Source: Microvelia longipes (lineage: Eukaryota > Arthropoda > Insecta > Hemiptera > Veliidae). From it: DNA of 64,000 bases. The DNA lies in the NCBI GenBank assembly GCA_018340805.1, contig JACMZG010001914.1:26636043-26700042 (forward strand). Direction: 5' to 3'. Made by a program: the position numbers and the translations under genes. Positions 36,203 through 46,764 of this stretch are shown here, piece by piece. The notes beneath the pieces were generated by a model. That model had not been told where the DNA came from and searched no databases. It saw only the letters and a list, made by a program, of their open reading frames with translations. Position 1 is the stretch's first letter. Each line of letters begins with the position of its first letter.

Positions 36203-36244
36203 ATTCAAAGCGCTTTCAACCTACATGAGGCCATCATCAGTGCC
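36203..36244 (-). ncRNA. Hammerhead ribozyme
   Basis: On the minus strand: CTGATGA (36234-36240), stem II GGCCT with AGGTT, GAAA (36214-36217), then the palindromic minimal stem III AGCGCT followed by T. All conserved core bases are present. Stem I is weak here (GGCA against TGAA), so cleavage in isolation is doubtful. Core and stem III match the better copy at 47.9 kb. Confidence 0.7.
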
Positions 36245-36346
36245 AGGAATATTATAAGAAAACAGCTAAAGAAAGACATTATAAACGTAAAAACTAAATA
36301 GAATTAGTAATATTCTTCCTCTTCTTTTTTGACTCAACGATGTCGG

Positions 36347-36389
36347 TGAGCCGTGATAGACGGCCGTGATAGCCGTCTATCACGGCTCA
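36347..36389. repeat. Perfect hairpin, 18-bp arms
   Basis: TGAGCCGTGATAGACGGC (36347-36364) and its exact complement (36372-36389) with a 7-base loop CGTGATA, itself a repeat of part of the arm. It is inside the Penelope-type insertion. Confidence 0.93.
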
Positions 36390-37087
36390 TCATATCAGAG
36401 ACTCTTTTCTTCGTTCCTTTCATTATGAACAACTCCACTAGTGCTCATTCAAAATCATATGTCCCTACTAGGATTTGAACCCAGGTACTCTGGGTTTGAG
36501 TGCTCACATCCAAAGGAAATTCGCCCGACATGCGGACCACCGCGCCAGAATTATTTTCTAGTAGTAAACTTATATTAAGTAAAAAAAAAAACGATAAAAA
36601 ATTATCGACCCTTCCAAGATGTGAACCCAGGTACCCTGAGTTTGAGTGGTCGTATTGACTCCGGACCACTGGCATTCAACTCAGAGGCCCAAAAAACATC
36701 GAAAACGACACCCTACTCGAAATTTATTTTTTATCGACCTAAATTTTGGTTTTGGGTAATTTACAATGGCTTTTTCGACTTTTTGGTCACTTAGAATGGT
36801 CGTATCGACTTCGGACCGGTTTTATTCGATTTAGCGTCTCAAAAAACATAAATGAGGACCTTTTTCGCGGCAAAAAATATTAACCCTGAATTTTGCCGAA
36901 TTTTTGAAAATTTCGCTGACTCAGCAAACCGGGTTAATGACGTCACAAAAACCTGGTTTTCAATAGGGTTCGTGTCCTCCCGAAGGTTGATTTTTGTACC
37001 AAGTATGGTTAAAAAAAATTCTGGCGCGGTGGTCCGCATGTCGGGCGAATTTCCTTTGGATGCAAGCACTCAAACCCAGAGTACCTG

Positions 37088-37098
37088 GGTTCAAATCC
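37088..37098 (+). promoter_or_regulatory. tRNA-like B box
   Basis: GGTTCAAATCC fits the RNA polymerase III B-box consensus, and the surrounding ACCCAGAGTACCTGGG can fold next to it. Reverse-oriented copies lie at 36471-36481 and 37869-37879. No convincing A box was found at the right spacing, so this may be a tRNA-derived relic within the repeat. Confidence 0.45.
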
Positions 37099-38589
37099 TA
37101 GTAGGGACAATAATTTTTTATCGTTTTTTTTACCTAATATAAGTTTACAACTAGAAAATAATTCTGGCGCGGTGGTGCATGGGGCGAATTTCCTTTGGAT
37201 GCGTGTTTCCGTGCTTTTTACACTATGTGTTTACAACTACTAAATAAATAATCCGGCGCGGTGGTCCGCTGTCGGGCGAATTTCATTTAAAATGCGTGTT
37301 TCCGTGCTAAACAACCCATTTCTTGCTTAAGGTTCTGGTTCATGCTTTAGAACCTAAGCAGTTACTCAATTGTCAAGCACTGCTCGTAACTCATTTTGTC
37401 TGTATTTTCCAAAGGAAATGCGCATAATATCCAGTTGGTTGTACAAAACTATGCCTCTAAAGTTAGAAGTACGCACTATTATTTGCACTAGTTTAAAGTT
37501 TAGTTACTTATCTTTAAGCTTAGTCAGTTATCTTTAAAGGTTTTAGCGCATTTCCTTTGGAAAATACAGACAAAATGAGTTACGAGCAGTGCTTGACAAT
37601 TGACTGCTTAGGTTCTAAAGCATGAACCAGAACCTTAAGCAAGAAATGGGTTGTTTAGCACGGAAAAACGCATTTTAAATGAAATTCGCCCGACATCGGA
37701 CCACCGCGCCGGAATTATTTATTTAGTAGTTGTAAACTTACATAGTGTAGCACGGAAACACGCATCCAAAGGAAATTCGCCCGACATGCGGACCACCGCG
37801 CCAGAATTATTTTCTAGTTGTAAACTTATATAGGTAAAAAAAACGATAAAAAATTATTGTCCCTACTAGGATTTGAACCCAGGTACTCTGGGTTTGAGTG
37901 CTCGCATCCAAAGTAAATTCGCCCGACATGCGGACCACCGCGCCAGAATTATTTTCTAGTTGTAACTTATATTAAAAAAAAACGATAAAAATTATAGACC
38001 CTTCCAGGATGTGAACCCAGGTACCCACAGCGTTTGAGTGGTCGTATTTACTCCGGACCACTGGCATTCAACTCAGAGGCCCAAAAAACATTGAAAACGA
38101 CACCCTACTCGAAATTTAATTTTTAACGACCGTAATTTTGGTTTTCTATAATTTTTCTGGTTTTTTGGACTTTTTGGTAACTTAAAATGGTCGTATCGAC
38201 TTCGGACCGGTTTCATTCGATTCAGCGCCCAAAATTACATAGAAAACGACACCCTACTCGTAATTTATTTTTTATCGACCTAAATTTTGGTTTTTGGTAA
38301 TTTACAATGGTTTTTTCGACTTTTTGGTCACTTAGAGTGGTCGTATCGACTTCGGACCGGTTTCATTCGATTCAGCGTCTCAAAAAACATAAATAATGAC
38401 CTTTTTCGCGGCAAAAAAATATTAACCCTAAATTTTGCCGATTTTTGAAAATTTCGCTGACTCAGCAATGACGTCACATAAACCTGGTTTTCAATAGGGT
38501 TCGTGTCCTCCCGAAGGTTGATTTTGTACCAAGTTGGTTAAAAAAATATTAATCCGTTCGAAAGATAGAGTGTTTATGTCTAGAAATAC

Positions 38590-38597
38590 ATATGTAT

Positions 38598-38629
<32 letters not shown>

Positions 38630-38661
38630 TATATATTATATAATATATAATATATATATAT

Positions 38662-38708
<47 letters not shown>

Positions 38709-38716
38709 TAATATAT
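38590..38716. repeat. Interrupted (AT)n microsatellite
   Basis: About 127 bp of AT with several TTA/TAA phase breaks. Confidence 0.95.
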
Positions 38717-38816
38717 TAAGTCTCGCGAAACTTATTTTTTCGTCATTAGGGACCTCTGAAACGGATTGTTGTCGTGGTCCGAGGTTCAAATTCCGCCATG
38801 ACGCCTATCCCATTAG

Positions 38817-38840
38817 GCGAATTTCCAAAAGGAAATTCGC
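38817..38840. repeat. Terminal-motif hairpin
   Basis: GCGAATTTCC and GGAAATTCGC flank AAAA and are followed by TAAAAC. This is two inverted copies of the terminal motif that recurs at repeat ends through the window. Confidence 0.8.
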
Positions 38841-38889
38841 TAAAACTAATAAAATTCATAATATTCTAATCATATTCAAAATTCATGAA

Positions 38890-39127
38890 TATAATAATAA
38901 TAATAATAATAATATGCCTGTTTTAGGGCCTTTCGGCCCTTCAGGGTATTCGCCCTGCGGGAACCACCTCGGGTGGGTCACATCTACTATGGTCAAAGTA
39001 AAGCTAGAGTTGGCGAAATCTTTTTAAATCAAATTCAATTCATAAAAAACTCAGAGCATAGCCCGGGCTGTGAACCCCGGACCTCCGGTGCCGAAGTCCA
39101 GTACTATACGACCGCGGCTACGGAGGC
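38890..39127 (-). mobile_element. tRNA-like SINE with (TTA)n tail
   Basis: On the minus strand it starts GCCTCCGTAGCCGCGGTCGT (A-box-like region), has GGGGTTCACAGCCC about 55 bp in (B-box-like), then a GC-rich body with GGGCCGAAAGGCCC. It ends in a TAT(TAT)n tail at 38,890-38,913. Head, body and short-repeat tail are the usual SINE order. The high GC content contrasts with flanks. The 84-codon frame at 39051-39305 is a by-product. Confidence 0.75.
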
Positions 39128-39129
39128 AG

Positions 39130-39530
39130 ATTATTAATTCATTAATAGGGGTACAGAAATAAACGAAATAATAAAAAACCATTGGCATAATATGGGAGGT
39201 TATCTCGATTTTAATGTACTTTCTACCCAAACACATCCTAAACAAGATCAATAGAGGCATATCACTCACTGTGGGGCAGAGAGACAACAATAGGCCCATC
39301 TGCACAACCTACCGCTTCTCAAGGGGCAATTCAAACAACTGTGTAAAAACATGTTCACTTCCTAATTATTAATTTTTCGCCAAGATTAACCGTCTCGACA
39401 TCTTACCCATTAGCGGTTTTTACTTGTTTTTCTAGCTTTTATTAATAAATAAATTGTTTAAAAGTCATTAAACCGCAATAATGATTTAGCAAAAATTTTG
39501 AAAATTAATAAATAATTTATTGGATTTTTT
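39130..39530. other. AT-rich DNA, nothing recognised
   Basis: No gene or repeat supported. Confidence 0.5.
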
Positions 39531-39534
39531 TTAG

Positions 39535-39893
39535 ATTAACCACGCATACAGTCATATATAAAGACCAACAAATATTTTTCATCTCACTAAAGCATTAGTT
39601 CAATTTTATTAAATCACAAAATCATATTTTAAAGATATTTATATTTAGAATGTATAAATTTTAATTTATTTTTGAAGAGATCAATTACGCTTTCAAACAC
39701 TGTACTTTTTGTGGTTGATATTATTAACCACGCATACAGTCATATATAAAGACCAACAAATATTTTTTATCTCACTAAAGCATTAGTTCAATTTTATTAA
39801 ATCACAAAATCATATTTTAAAGACATTTATACTTAGAATGTATAAATTTTAATTTATTTTTGAAGAGATCAATTACGCTTTCAAACACTGTAC
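39535..39893. repeat. Tandem duplication, 188-bp period
   Basis: 39535-39705 and 39723-39893 are nearly identical (~171 bp), beginning ATTAACCACGCATACAGTC and ending CAAACACTGTAC, with a 17-bp spacer. Very few differences are visible, so the duplication is recent. It has no TG...CA ends, so it is not an LTR pair. Confidence 0.93.
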
Positions 39894-39899
39894 CTAATA

Positions 39900-41390
39900 T
39901 AAGTGCCTATATTATTATATCTGTTAAGACAAGTATACTACTTGTAAAAGTGTAAACAGAGGCGCATTCTAGCGGCAAACCAACGTAACTACATTTTTAC
40001 AATTAGTTCTAAATGTTTCTACATGATGCGCTAGTAGTCCTCCTGATAAGTACTCCAACCTGGCGGTTTAGTCTTAAACTAAAATCTGATTTATGATTCA
40101 ACCATAAAACATTCCATAATTATTTATTTAACATTTAGTTTTTTTTTAATTGTAAACAATGAAGAAATAATTTACTCTTTTTGTTAAATGAATATAATAT
40201 AAAAAATAAATGAGAAAAAGTAATAATAAAAAAAAAGAAATTAAAAAGAAGTCAAAGAACAATTATTTATTTAATTGTATCTTTTGAAACATTTATTTAA
40301 TTAAAGCAGAATTAAAAAAAAATTTATTTTTATTTTTTTTTAAAAAACGTTACTGAAAAAAGACTTATAAAAGAACTAAAAATAAAATTAACATTTAAAA
40401 TTATTATAATAAAGAATAACAACAAATTTAAATCTTAATTGTTATAAATCATATTATAAAATATATTTCTATGATTTTGATCAAATAATAATCTTTACAT
40501 TATATAATAAATAATAGTATATAAAAGTGGTTGTTTGAATTGAAATACTTTTATGAAGGTATACTACTTTGGTTACTCCTGCACAATACGGGTTATGCAT
40601 AAACTGAAAGGCACATATGTATTTTAGGTTTAGTCGTCAGAAAATATGCACCTATAAATTATAGTTCATAGTTACCTTAAAATAGATTAAATCGAATGAT
40701 TTAGAAGCCCATTTATAACATGATTTATACTGTGTTCATTAAATCTGAGCACTCATATATCTATAATCTATATTATACCTACATATATACCTACATATGA
40801 AGAGTAAATACATTATATCTAATACATATATATGCCTTTATATCTACATATTATAAAGGCATAAGATGCACTCGCCACTTTCAAAAAATTCTTTGATCAT
40901 CGTAATACATATAATTCAATAAATAATAAAATAAAACATTTATTGTACAGGACATAATGCACTTATAATTTAATTCTCTTTTACATCTATCTACAATTCG
41001 GTTTAAACAGTGGTCAACATAGATATAAAGTACTAGAGGTACTTGGTCACCATAGATCTTTTGGGGCCCTCAAGGACTCAGAGTAACTTAACTAAAACCT
41101 CCTCCAAGAGTAAGTTAAGGTTATCATATATCACTCGTATTCAACTTTATATAAGTCACTATAATTTTGTTCTGTTCAATTGATCGTAATAATAATAGAA
41201 CTAAAATACAACAATTTTGACAGCGCAAAAACTTTACTATGTATTATACACTATAAGTGCAACGAAAAAAAGAAGTTGTAAAGAATAATTTAGAACAACA
41301 AGTACCAAAAAAAGAAGTTGATAAAATATAATATGGAACAAAGAGAACCAATAAAAATAAGTTTCTTAAGAGAGAAACATCTTTTTGTAG
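39900..41390. other. AT-rich DNA with one dispersed inverted repeat copy
   Basis: About 41,018-41,130, read on the minus strand, resembles 52,035-52,165 on plus (AACCTTAACTTACTCTTG, GGAGGTTT, GAGGGCCCCAAAA, CTAG.GTA). There is a small hairpin at 40,832-40,863 (ATGCCTTTATA arms). Otherwise featureless. Confidence 0.5.
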
Positions 41391-41397
41391 AAATCCA

Positions 41398-41712
41398 CAA
41401 TTACTATTAGGAAAAGAACGACTTTAATTCTACAATTTTTTAACACAGGAACAATATACTTCAACCCATTTGGATCATCTTCAGGAAATACTAAAAACAA
41501 AAGTACAAAAATATTACTAAAAACATACAAAATAATAAGACAGGAACAAAAAATTAATGTCAAGTATTAAACTTGACAAATAATACTTACTATAAAAACT
41601 ACTTTTTGTACTTTTGTTTTGCTATCTTTCCTGAAGATGGTCCAAATGGATTAAAATATATTGTTCCTGTTTAAAAAAATTGTAGAATTAAAGTCGTTCT
41701 TTCCCTAATAGT
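41398..41712. mobile_element. Palindromic Penelope-type insertion
   Basis: Arms at about 41,398-41,515 and 41,604-41,712 are inverted copies (AAAGAACGACTTTAATTCTA / TAGAATTAAAGTCGTTCTTT; CCATTTGGATCATCTTCAGG / CCTGAAGATGGTCCAAATGG). Each arm carries a CTGAAGATG.TCC...GGNTTGAA core like a decayed hammerhead. Confidence 0.75.
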
Positions 41713-41714
41713 AA

Positions 41715-42690
41715 AAATATTTGTTGAAATATTAAGTCTGGGGCAGTGGTCCGCATACCGGGCAAATATAATAACACATATAAATATAATAACACAGCAA
41801 GTGTTAAAAAAAGGAGTTGCTAAACTAAAATAAAGGATAAGAAGTGTACAAAAAAAGAAGTTGTTGAAGTAGAACACAGAACAGTATGTGCCGCCAAAAA
41901 GAAGATGTTAAAATATAATAACAGAACAACAAGTGACAGTAAAACAGTTATTAAAATAAAATATAGGACAAACATCGCAACAAAATCGAAGATGTAAAAA
42001 AATAATACAGAACAACAAGTGCCTCTAACAAGATGTTAAAAAATGATTTAATCACACACAAAAAATATCAAGTCAATGTCTTAAAAAAAAGAAACAGGAA
42101 GGATGGAGGAAATTTGAATAAAATCGATCTCTTTCAGTCTGGTCAGTAAAATAGCAAACAAGTCACTGACTGCATATTAATTGAATATTATTAAAAACAG
42201 ATAACCCAGGTTTATTTATCGATTACAGTAAGTTCCCATTTTCCTCTTTAAACTTAAAGAGGGAATAGTTCCTCTTTAAAGTAGATACAGGGATATTTTT
42301 ATAATTTATTTTAGAAGGAAAACAGCCCAATGAGACACCTTAACTGACTCAGAGTTTTGTGGATGTGAATCTACAGAATCCTCATTCAAAAATTTATATT
42401 ATAGCTCCCACTATTTATGCTTCATGGGAGTAAAGAATGCCATAACTTCTCTGATCAAAAACTTTGTTAGAATGCTTCGAGAAAACCAAAGCATTTAACT
42501 ACTGCGGACAACTCGAGGTTTTTATAAATTAAACCCCCGAGTCAAAGCCAAAGGAGTTATGATAATTATATCCCGAGACAGGCCGAATAAGGTAATTGCG
42601 AGGGGATAACGCCATTTTACTCCCAAAGTGCATACAAAATTTTATCTACAGACGTAGACGTAATTTGACTATTGTTTTATTAATGATTTC
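41715..42690. other. AT-rich DNA with vague tandem structure
   Basis: From about 41,760 to 42,030, phrases such as AGAACAACAAGTG, AAAAAGAAG and TTAAAATA recur at irregular 40-60-bp spacing, possibly a very old tandem array also visible at 41,250-41,350. No gene. Confidence 0.4.
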
Positions 42691-42723
42691 AAACATTTTC
42701 GTAATATATATATATAAACAACA

Positions 42724-42739
42724 AGAATATAATTGTTGA

Positions 42740-42818
<79 letters not shown>

Positions 42819-42838
42819 AACCTCAACAATTATATTCT
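42724..42838. repeat. Inverted flanks around an (AT)n run
   Basis: AGAATATAATTGTTGAGGTT and its exact complement bracket ~75 bp of AT (about 42741-42816). The whole is a potential hairpin or cruciform of about 115 bp. Confidence 0.9.
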
Positions 42839-42935
42839 CGATCAGTGAGTCCCTCCTAAAAATCCACCCCCACCCCCCTCTGCATTACCTCAATCTCATA
42901 AGCTTATCATTCCTTTCGTCAATTTGCTAAAAGGT
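42820..42935 (-). mobile_element. Short repeat with (AT)n tail, minus-strand copy
   Basis: On the minus strand: TTTAGCAAATTGACG, GATAAGCTTATGAGATTGAGG, a GGGGGGTGGGGGTGG block, GACTCACTGATCGAGAATA, then the (AT)n run. Same order as 26.6 and 53.8 kb. Confidence 0.65.
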
Positions 42936-42939
42936 AACA

Positions 42940-43380
42940 ATTATTACTTCTTAGAATAGAGCCAAAAATTTCGAGATGATGGGTTTCGAAGCAACTGTTA
43001 AAAAAATTATCGACGAACCTATACGTAAAAATTTCGATACTGTTAGCAAGAAAACGCCAAACATAATAAATTAAGAATATTGTATCAACAAACTTACAAT
43101 GAATGTTTTTGTACTGATATTACAGTGTTATTGATTTGACTATTTTATAAAACGCATAATCCCTGGAATTGGATGCTATCAAATCTCTTTTATAAAATCA
43201 AATTGCATTTTAAAAGCATGATAAAAGAGACAACAAAATAAAACAGACTTGGAAAACAGAATTAATTAGTTTAAATAAAGCTGAAGAAAAACAAGTTGAA
43301 ACGGCAATTATGTGTATTTCTAAACTTTTTTTCAAGTTTTAAGAGGATCATAATTAGTAACATCAAAGCATCACTTTGAG
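42940..43380. other. AT-rich DNA, nothing recognised
   Basis: No gene or repeat supported. Confidence 0.5.
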
Positions 43381-43407
43381 CATCAAACATTAAAGTGTAC
43401 ACTATAT

Positions 43408-43500
43408 AAGTCGCCTTCGTGGTTGTATTAAAGCGTTAGTATTCTAATCTTTGTTAGTACGAGGGTTAAGAGTTCGTATCCCAGGTTATGCTCTTACTTT
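43408..43500 (+). mobile_element. Possible tRNA-derived SINE head
   Basis: GTCGCCTTCGTGGTTGTATT resembles the start of the SINE at 39.1 kb (CCTCCGTAGCCGCGGTCGTA), and about 50 bp later GAGTTCGTATCCC fits a B box. No matching body or tail was followed, so this may be a diverged or truncated relative. Confidence 0.5.
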
Positions 43501-43509
43501 ATATAAGAT

Positions 43510-44550
43510 TTTAGTTTATATAAATTGTCATCAACTTCACTTTTTTAGGACAACACTTTTTAGGAAATTATGGGCGTGCTTTATCACCCAGGACTAGCCT
43601 CATTGGCTACCATGCATTATTTTTCCACGCTGTCAACTGATTTTAACCGTGTGTCACACTACAACACTCTGGGCCAGGCCAGTGCTATTTGAGGTATCAA
43701 AAGAAGTTCCAAAAAAATAAAATTAAAAATCGAAGGGGTAGGTCGTACTCGAAACTCTTCCTTCACCTAACAGGAATCCATAGCATTATAATATCTAAAA
43801 AGAGGACCCCATTTTTTCATATATTGAACACGTTTCAGCAGCTTATCTCAAAAAATAATTGGTGTCTATGAAGAAATAAACACCCTAAACCAAAGGTTAT
43901 AAAACGCCCTGGGCCCTGGTGTTTGGACACCCTAAGTATTACACTTATCAACTTTGATATTTTTAGTTTACATTTTTTAAAACAGATATGAAAAATATAA
44001 AAATTACTACGTCATAAGTCTCAATATTCATATAAAAACCGAAAGAAAGCGATATTTAAAAAAACTATCACTTATGTAGGTAGATGTTTATAATAAAACA
44101 ACCTTAACCCAGTTTCAATCATAAAAAGAAGCGGGCCGGGGGTGTTCCCCTGCCCAGTCTTGCCTTATAGCCAGGTCTCGTCAATAGAAGCACTTTTCAA
44201 GATCTCTGAAAATAGAGGTCAAAATACTGACCTCGCGAACAAGTTTTTTCAATCAACTACTGTTTAGTAACTTATTCTCGAAGTTGTTTTCAATTTTTTT
44301 AAAACCATTTATTCTATAATTTACACCTTTTGAGCACATTATTAAGCTAAAATTATTTGTAAAACATACAAGTTTAATAATGAAATACCTTATGGTAAAA
44401 ATACTGATGACGAAAACAAAAATACGTGCGATATTAGAAAATAATTATAGTTCGACATTTTTTCAGCGAATTCTCATCAGAAAAAGACGCTTATGAGCAT
44501 GTATGGACGACGGAATTGAAGAGGGATTAGTAAGATTATAGTTAAATAAG
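43510..44550. other. Unassigned DNA with GC-richer patches
   Basis: Patches at 43,560-43,680, 43,895-43,930 and 44,125-44,175 (GGGCCGGGGGTGTTCCCC) are GC-richer than the surroundings but have no order I can match to a family. The 60-codon frame at 43689-43871 has no motif. Confidence 0.4.
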
Positions 44551-44600
44551 TTTTACTTTTCTACATTTATACCGTAGGGATATAGGAAAAGTATTGTGTA

Positions 44601-45078
44601 AAGAGTAAGACATTATCATGAGCGTTGTTGGTGGAGTCCATTATCACTAATAATAAAACTCAGTCTCTCCACAATAACATTTATTAATAACAGAGTCGCT
44701 TTCAACCATAAGAGGTCCCCTCAGTGACTTAAATAATATTAAACAAAATACGTTGAGTAAAGATATTGTCGTTTAGATTTAGAGCCTCCTGTTTCAAGGA
44801 TTACCTTTTTTGAGGCTCTGAAGTTAATAATCAATTTAATTAGTGCCTAAATTTTGTCAAACTTTAAGACGTATTTATAGTTATGTATGTATAAACTAAT
44901 AATGTAATAAATAAATAGATTCATTGCCAAAGACACAATCAAGACCCAGCGAGTCTTGATACATGAGTCTTTATTGTATTTTGTTAAATATTATTAAAGT
45001 CACTGAGGATGACCTCTTAAGGTTGAAACGGGTCTGTTATTAATAAATGTTACTGTGGAGAGACTGAGTTTTCTTATT
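44601..45078. mobile_element. Palindromic Penelope-type insertion with target duplication
   Basis: 478-bp insert flanked by AGTATTGTGTA (44590-44600) and AGTATTTTGTA (45079-45089), an 11-bp duplication with one difference. Arms of about 105 bp at 44,645-44,752 and 44,974-45,081 are inverted (CTCAGTCTCTCCACA / TGTGGAGAGACTGAG). The ~220-bp centre holds no open frame. Confidence 0.82.
45000..45036 (+). ncRNA. Hammerhead ribozyme, plausible core
   Basis: CTGAGGA (fits CTGANGA), stem II GACCT with AGGTT, GAAA, then CGGGTC, where A-C and G-T can close a two-pair stem III around GG before the C cleavage base. Stem I is short (CA with TG). The opposite arm's copy (minus, 44696-44731) has a damaged core box. 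Confidence 0.6.
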
Positions 45079-45189
45079 AGTATTTTGTATGTAAAATAAT
45101 CCGAAACCAATATGTCACCTAAAGTATCAGTTTAAGGTGTTTCAAAGATCTAAGTGATTTTCACTAAGTTGTCTGTCTGTATGTGGGTT

Positions 45190-45750
45190 TTCTATAATAA
45201 TAAAAAGCCTTTTATTAAAACTTTTTTTACAACAGATTCTTAAATACAAGAATTTATTTCGGCAATAAGCCGAGGCACCGGGGTGTTCTATAATTGAACT
45301 AGATAAACATTGAAACCTGGTAAAGGTTGAACAAAAAACTTGAAAAAGGTAAAGTTAAGTTTTATGACAAAGTTAAAAGTAAATATACAAGTAATTATAT
45401 AAAAAGGAAGCCGTGTGATTGGGACTAAGGAGCAGTGATAGGTAAGGAGCAGAAATCTAGGTGAAGGGAAAACAACTTGATAATTTTACTTTTACAGTTA
45501 AATTGCTGTAAAAAGTTTGAAGAAAAACGCATGTCATAATATTTCACATTTAATTAAATATGACTAAACATAAATTCTAAACATGGGTTGTATCCCTCAA
45601 GATCCAACCAGAATTCAGAAATCGATCGAGGAGAATCGATTCTAGAGGGAATCAAACAAGAGTAATCGAATCTAGAGAAATCTATTTTTTCAATGAATTT
45701 TTATGGCGTTAGTTTATTATTAATTTATAGCATAAGGTTTCTTACAACTT
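45190..45750. other. AT-rich DNA, nothing recognised
   Basis: No gene or repeat supported. Confidence 0.5.
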
Positions 45751-45755
45751 ATATG

Positions 45756-45838
45756 CTAGAATCTTACAGGTGTCTTAGGGTAGACTAACTACGAACTAGA
45801 ATCTTACAGGTGTCTGAGAGTAGACTAACTACGAACCC
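45756..45838. repeat. Two-unit tandem repeat, 40-bp period
   Basis: CTAGAATCTTACAGGTGTCT plus a GTAGACTAACTACGAA tail, twice, with three differences. Confidence 0.9.
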
Positions 45839-45839
45839 T

Positions 45840-46762
45840 ATACATTTGACTTACTAAATCTACCATCTGCAAGATAATGAAGTGCAGAGGCCACTTACCT
45901 GTAGTAAATAGGTCAATGGTCTCAGAACCCATATTCCATCTGCTACCATAAGTAATATTGTCCCTTCAGTTGCAGTAAAAATATCAAATTTCCTACTGAG
46001 TGCAATATGGTGCACAAAGACTAAATGTTTTTATACTTTATACTAACTTTTCATACTATTATAGGTTAGACACCAGAGTATTAGTTATTCTTCACCTAAT
46101 TATTATCCTCTTCTTATTATTAATTCCACTTAAGTACTCATACTTGAACAATTTTTTTACAATTTTATATTAAATATCATAGGACGTCCTATGAAATGTA
46201 AGACAAACATTTAAATGAGAAAATACAGAAAGTTGAACATTCTTAAAAAAAATTAGCATAATTTTTTATCTAAAAGAATAAAGTTAGGTGTTCAAAACGA
46301 TTGCATTTAAAAAGACTAGTTATACGAAAGCCTAATAAAGGACAAAATTTAACTGCGGAGTGGCCCCAGCGCAGTGGCGGAACTTCAGATTTGGAGCCCT
46401 CCCGCTAAAATTTAGCTAGGCCCCTCGGGTATTTTGTATACTAAACCAACAAAGCTCTCTCTTTATGCGGGTTTAGTATAGTTAATTAAAATCAGTAGAC
46501 AAAATTCTCGTTATCACTCTTTAACTTTGTTTCCTTCTTTTTATTTATCATTTATTATCTTTCATAATTTTATCTGCGATAAAAATTATGTACACACTTT
46601 TTTACACCATTTCTTTCGTGTATTTTATGTTATACTGTACAATCATGGATGTGGTTTATATAAGATTAGAATTAAAAAAAAATATATTATATTATTTCTA
46701 CCCTATCATAAATTATTGTTTGTGTCCTCTGAAAAAAACTCAATACAGGAAAAAATATTTTT
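45840..46762. other. AT-rich DNA, nothing firm
   Basis: Around 46,360-46,435 there is a GC-richer patch (CCAGCGCAGTGGCGGAACTT) of unknown origin. The overlapping frames at 46527-46947 are rich in F, Y, I and K, and end inside a 5S-family copy. Confidence 0.5.
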
Positions 46763-46764
46763 TA

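Larger units (their letters stand above)
36159..36459. mobile_element. Penelope-type insertion with 12-bp target duplication
   Basis: A 301-bp insert within the mosaic. It is flanked by TGTCCCTACTAG at 36147-36158 and again at 36460-36471. It has inverted ends (GGAACGAAGAAAAGAGTCTC and complement), a hammerhead on the minus strand and a central hairpin. Elsewhere in the mosaic the sequence is continuous across this site, which supports insertion. Confidence 0.8.
35655..38560. mobile_element. Mosaic of inverted and direct copies of one non-coding repeat family
   Basis: Built from a few modules. A ~430-bp module (GGAAATGCGCTAAAACC ... GGACCACCGCGCCGGAATTA) occurs at about 35,695-36,146 (plus), 37,140-37,560 (minus) and 37,545-37,850 (plus, partial). 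A second module with a tRNA-like B box and ACCGGTTTCATTCGATT blocks occurs at 36,460-37,012 and again at 37,855-38,545 as a direct repeat. Segments 37,017-37,430 and 37,560-37,940 form a large palindrome. Short open frames here (60-96 codons) reverse-mirror each other and are by-products. Confidence 0.8.
44555..45182 (+). mobile_element. 5S-family 5' fragment split by an insertion
   Basis: 44,555-44,600 (CATTTATACCGTAGGGATAT, GGAAAAGTATTGTGTA) and 45,090-45,182 (AATCCGAAACCAATATGTCACC, AGTTGTCTGTCTGTATG) are the two halves of one family member, interrupted by a palindromic insert. Confidence 0.85.

Noticed and set aside
37088..37098. A functional tRNA gene around the B box
   Set aside because: No acceptor stem, anticodon arm or properly spaced A box can be drawn; the segment is part of a dispersed repeat.
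38817..38845. Helitron 3' terminus
   Set aside because: There is a hairpin followed by CTAA, but the usual 10-12-base gap, TC 5' end and AT target cannot be shown; kept only as part of the terminal-motif observation.
39535..39893. Pair of LTRs flanking a deleted retroelement
   Set aside because: Copies lack TG...CA ends and are separated by only 17 bp without primer or polypurine sites.
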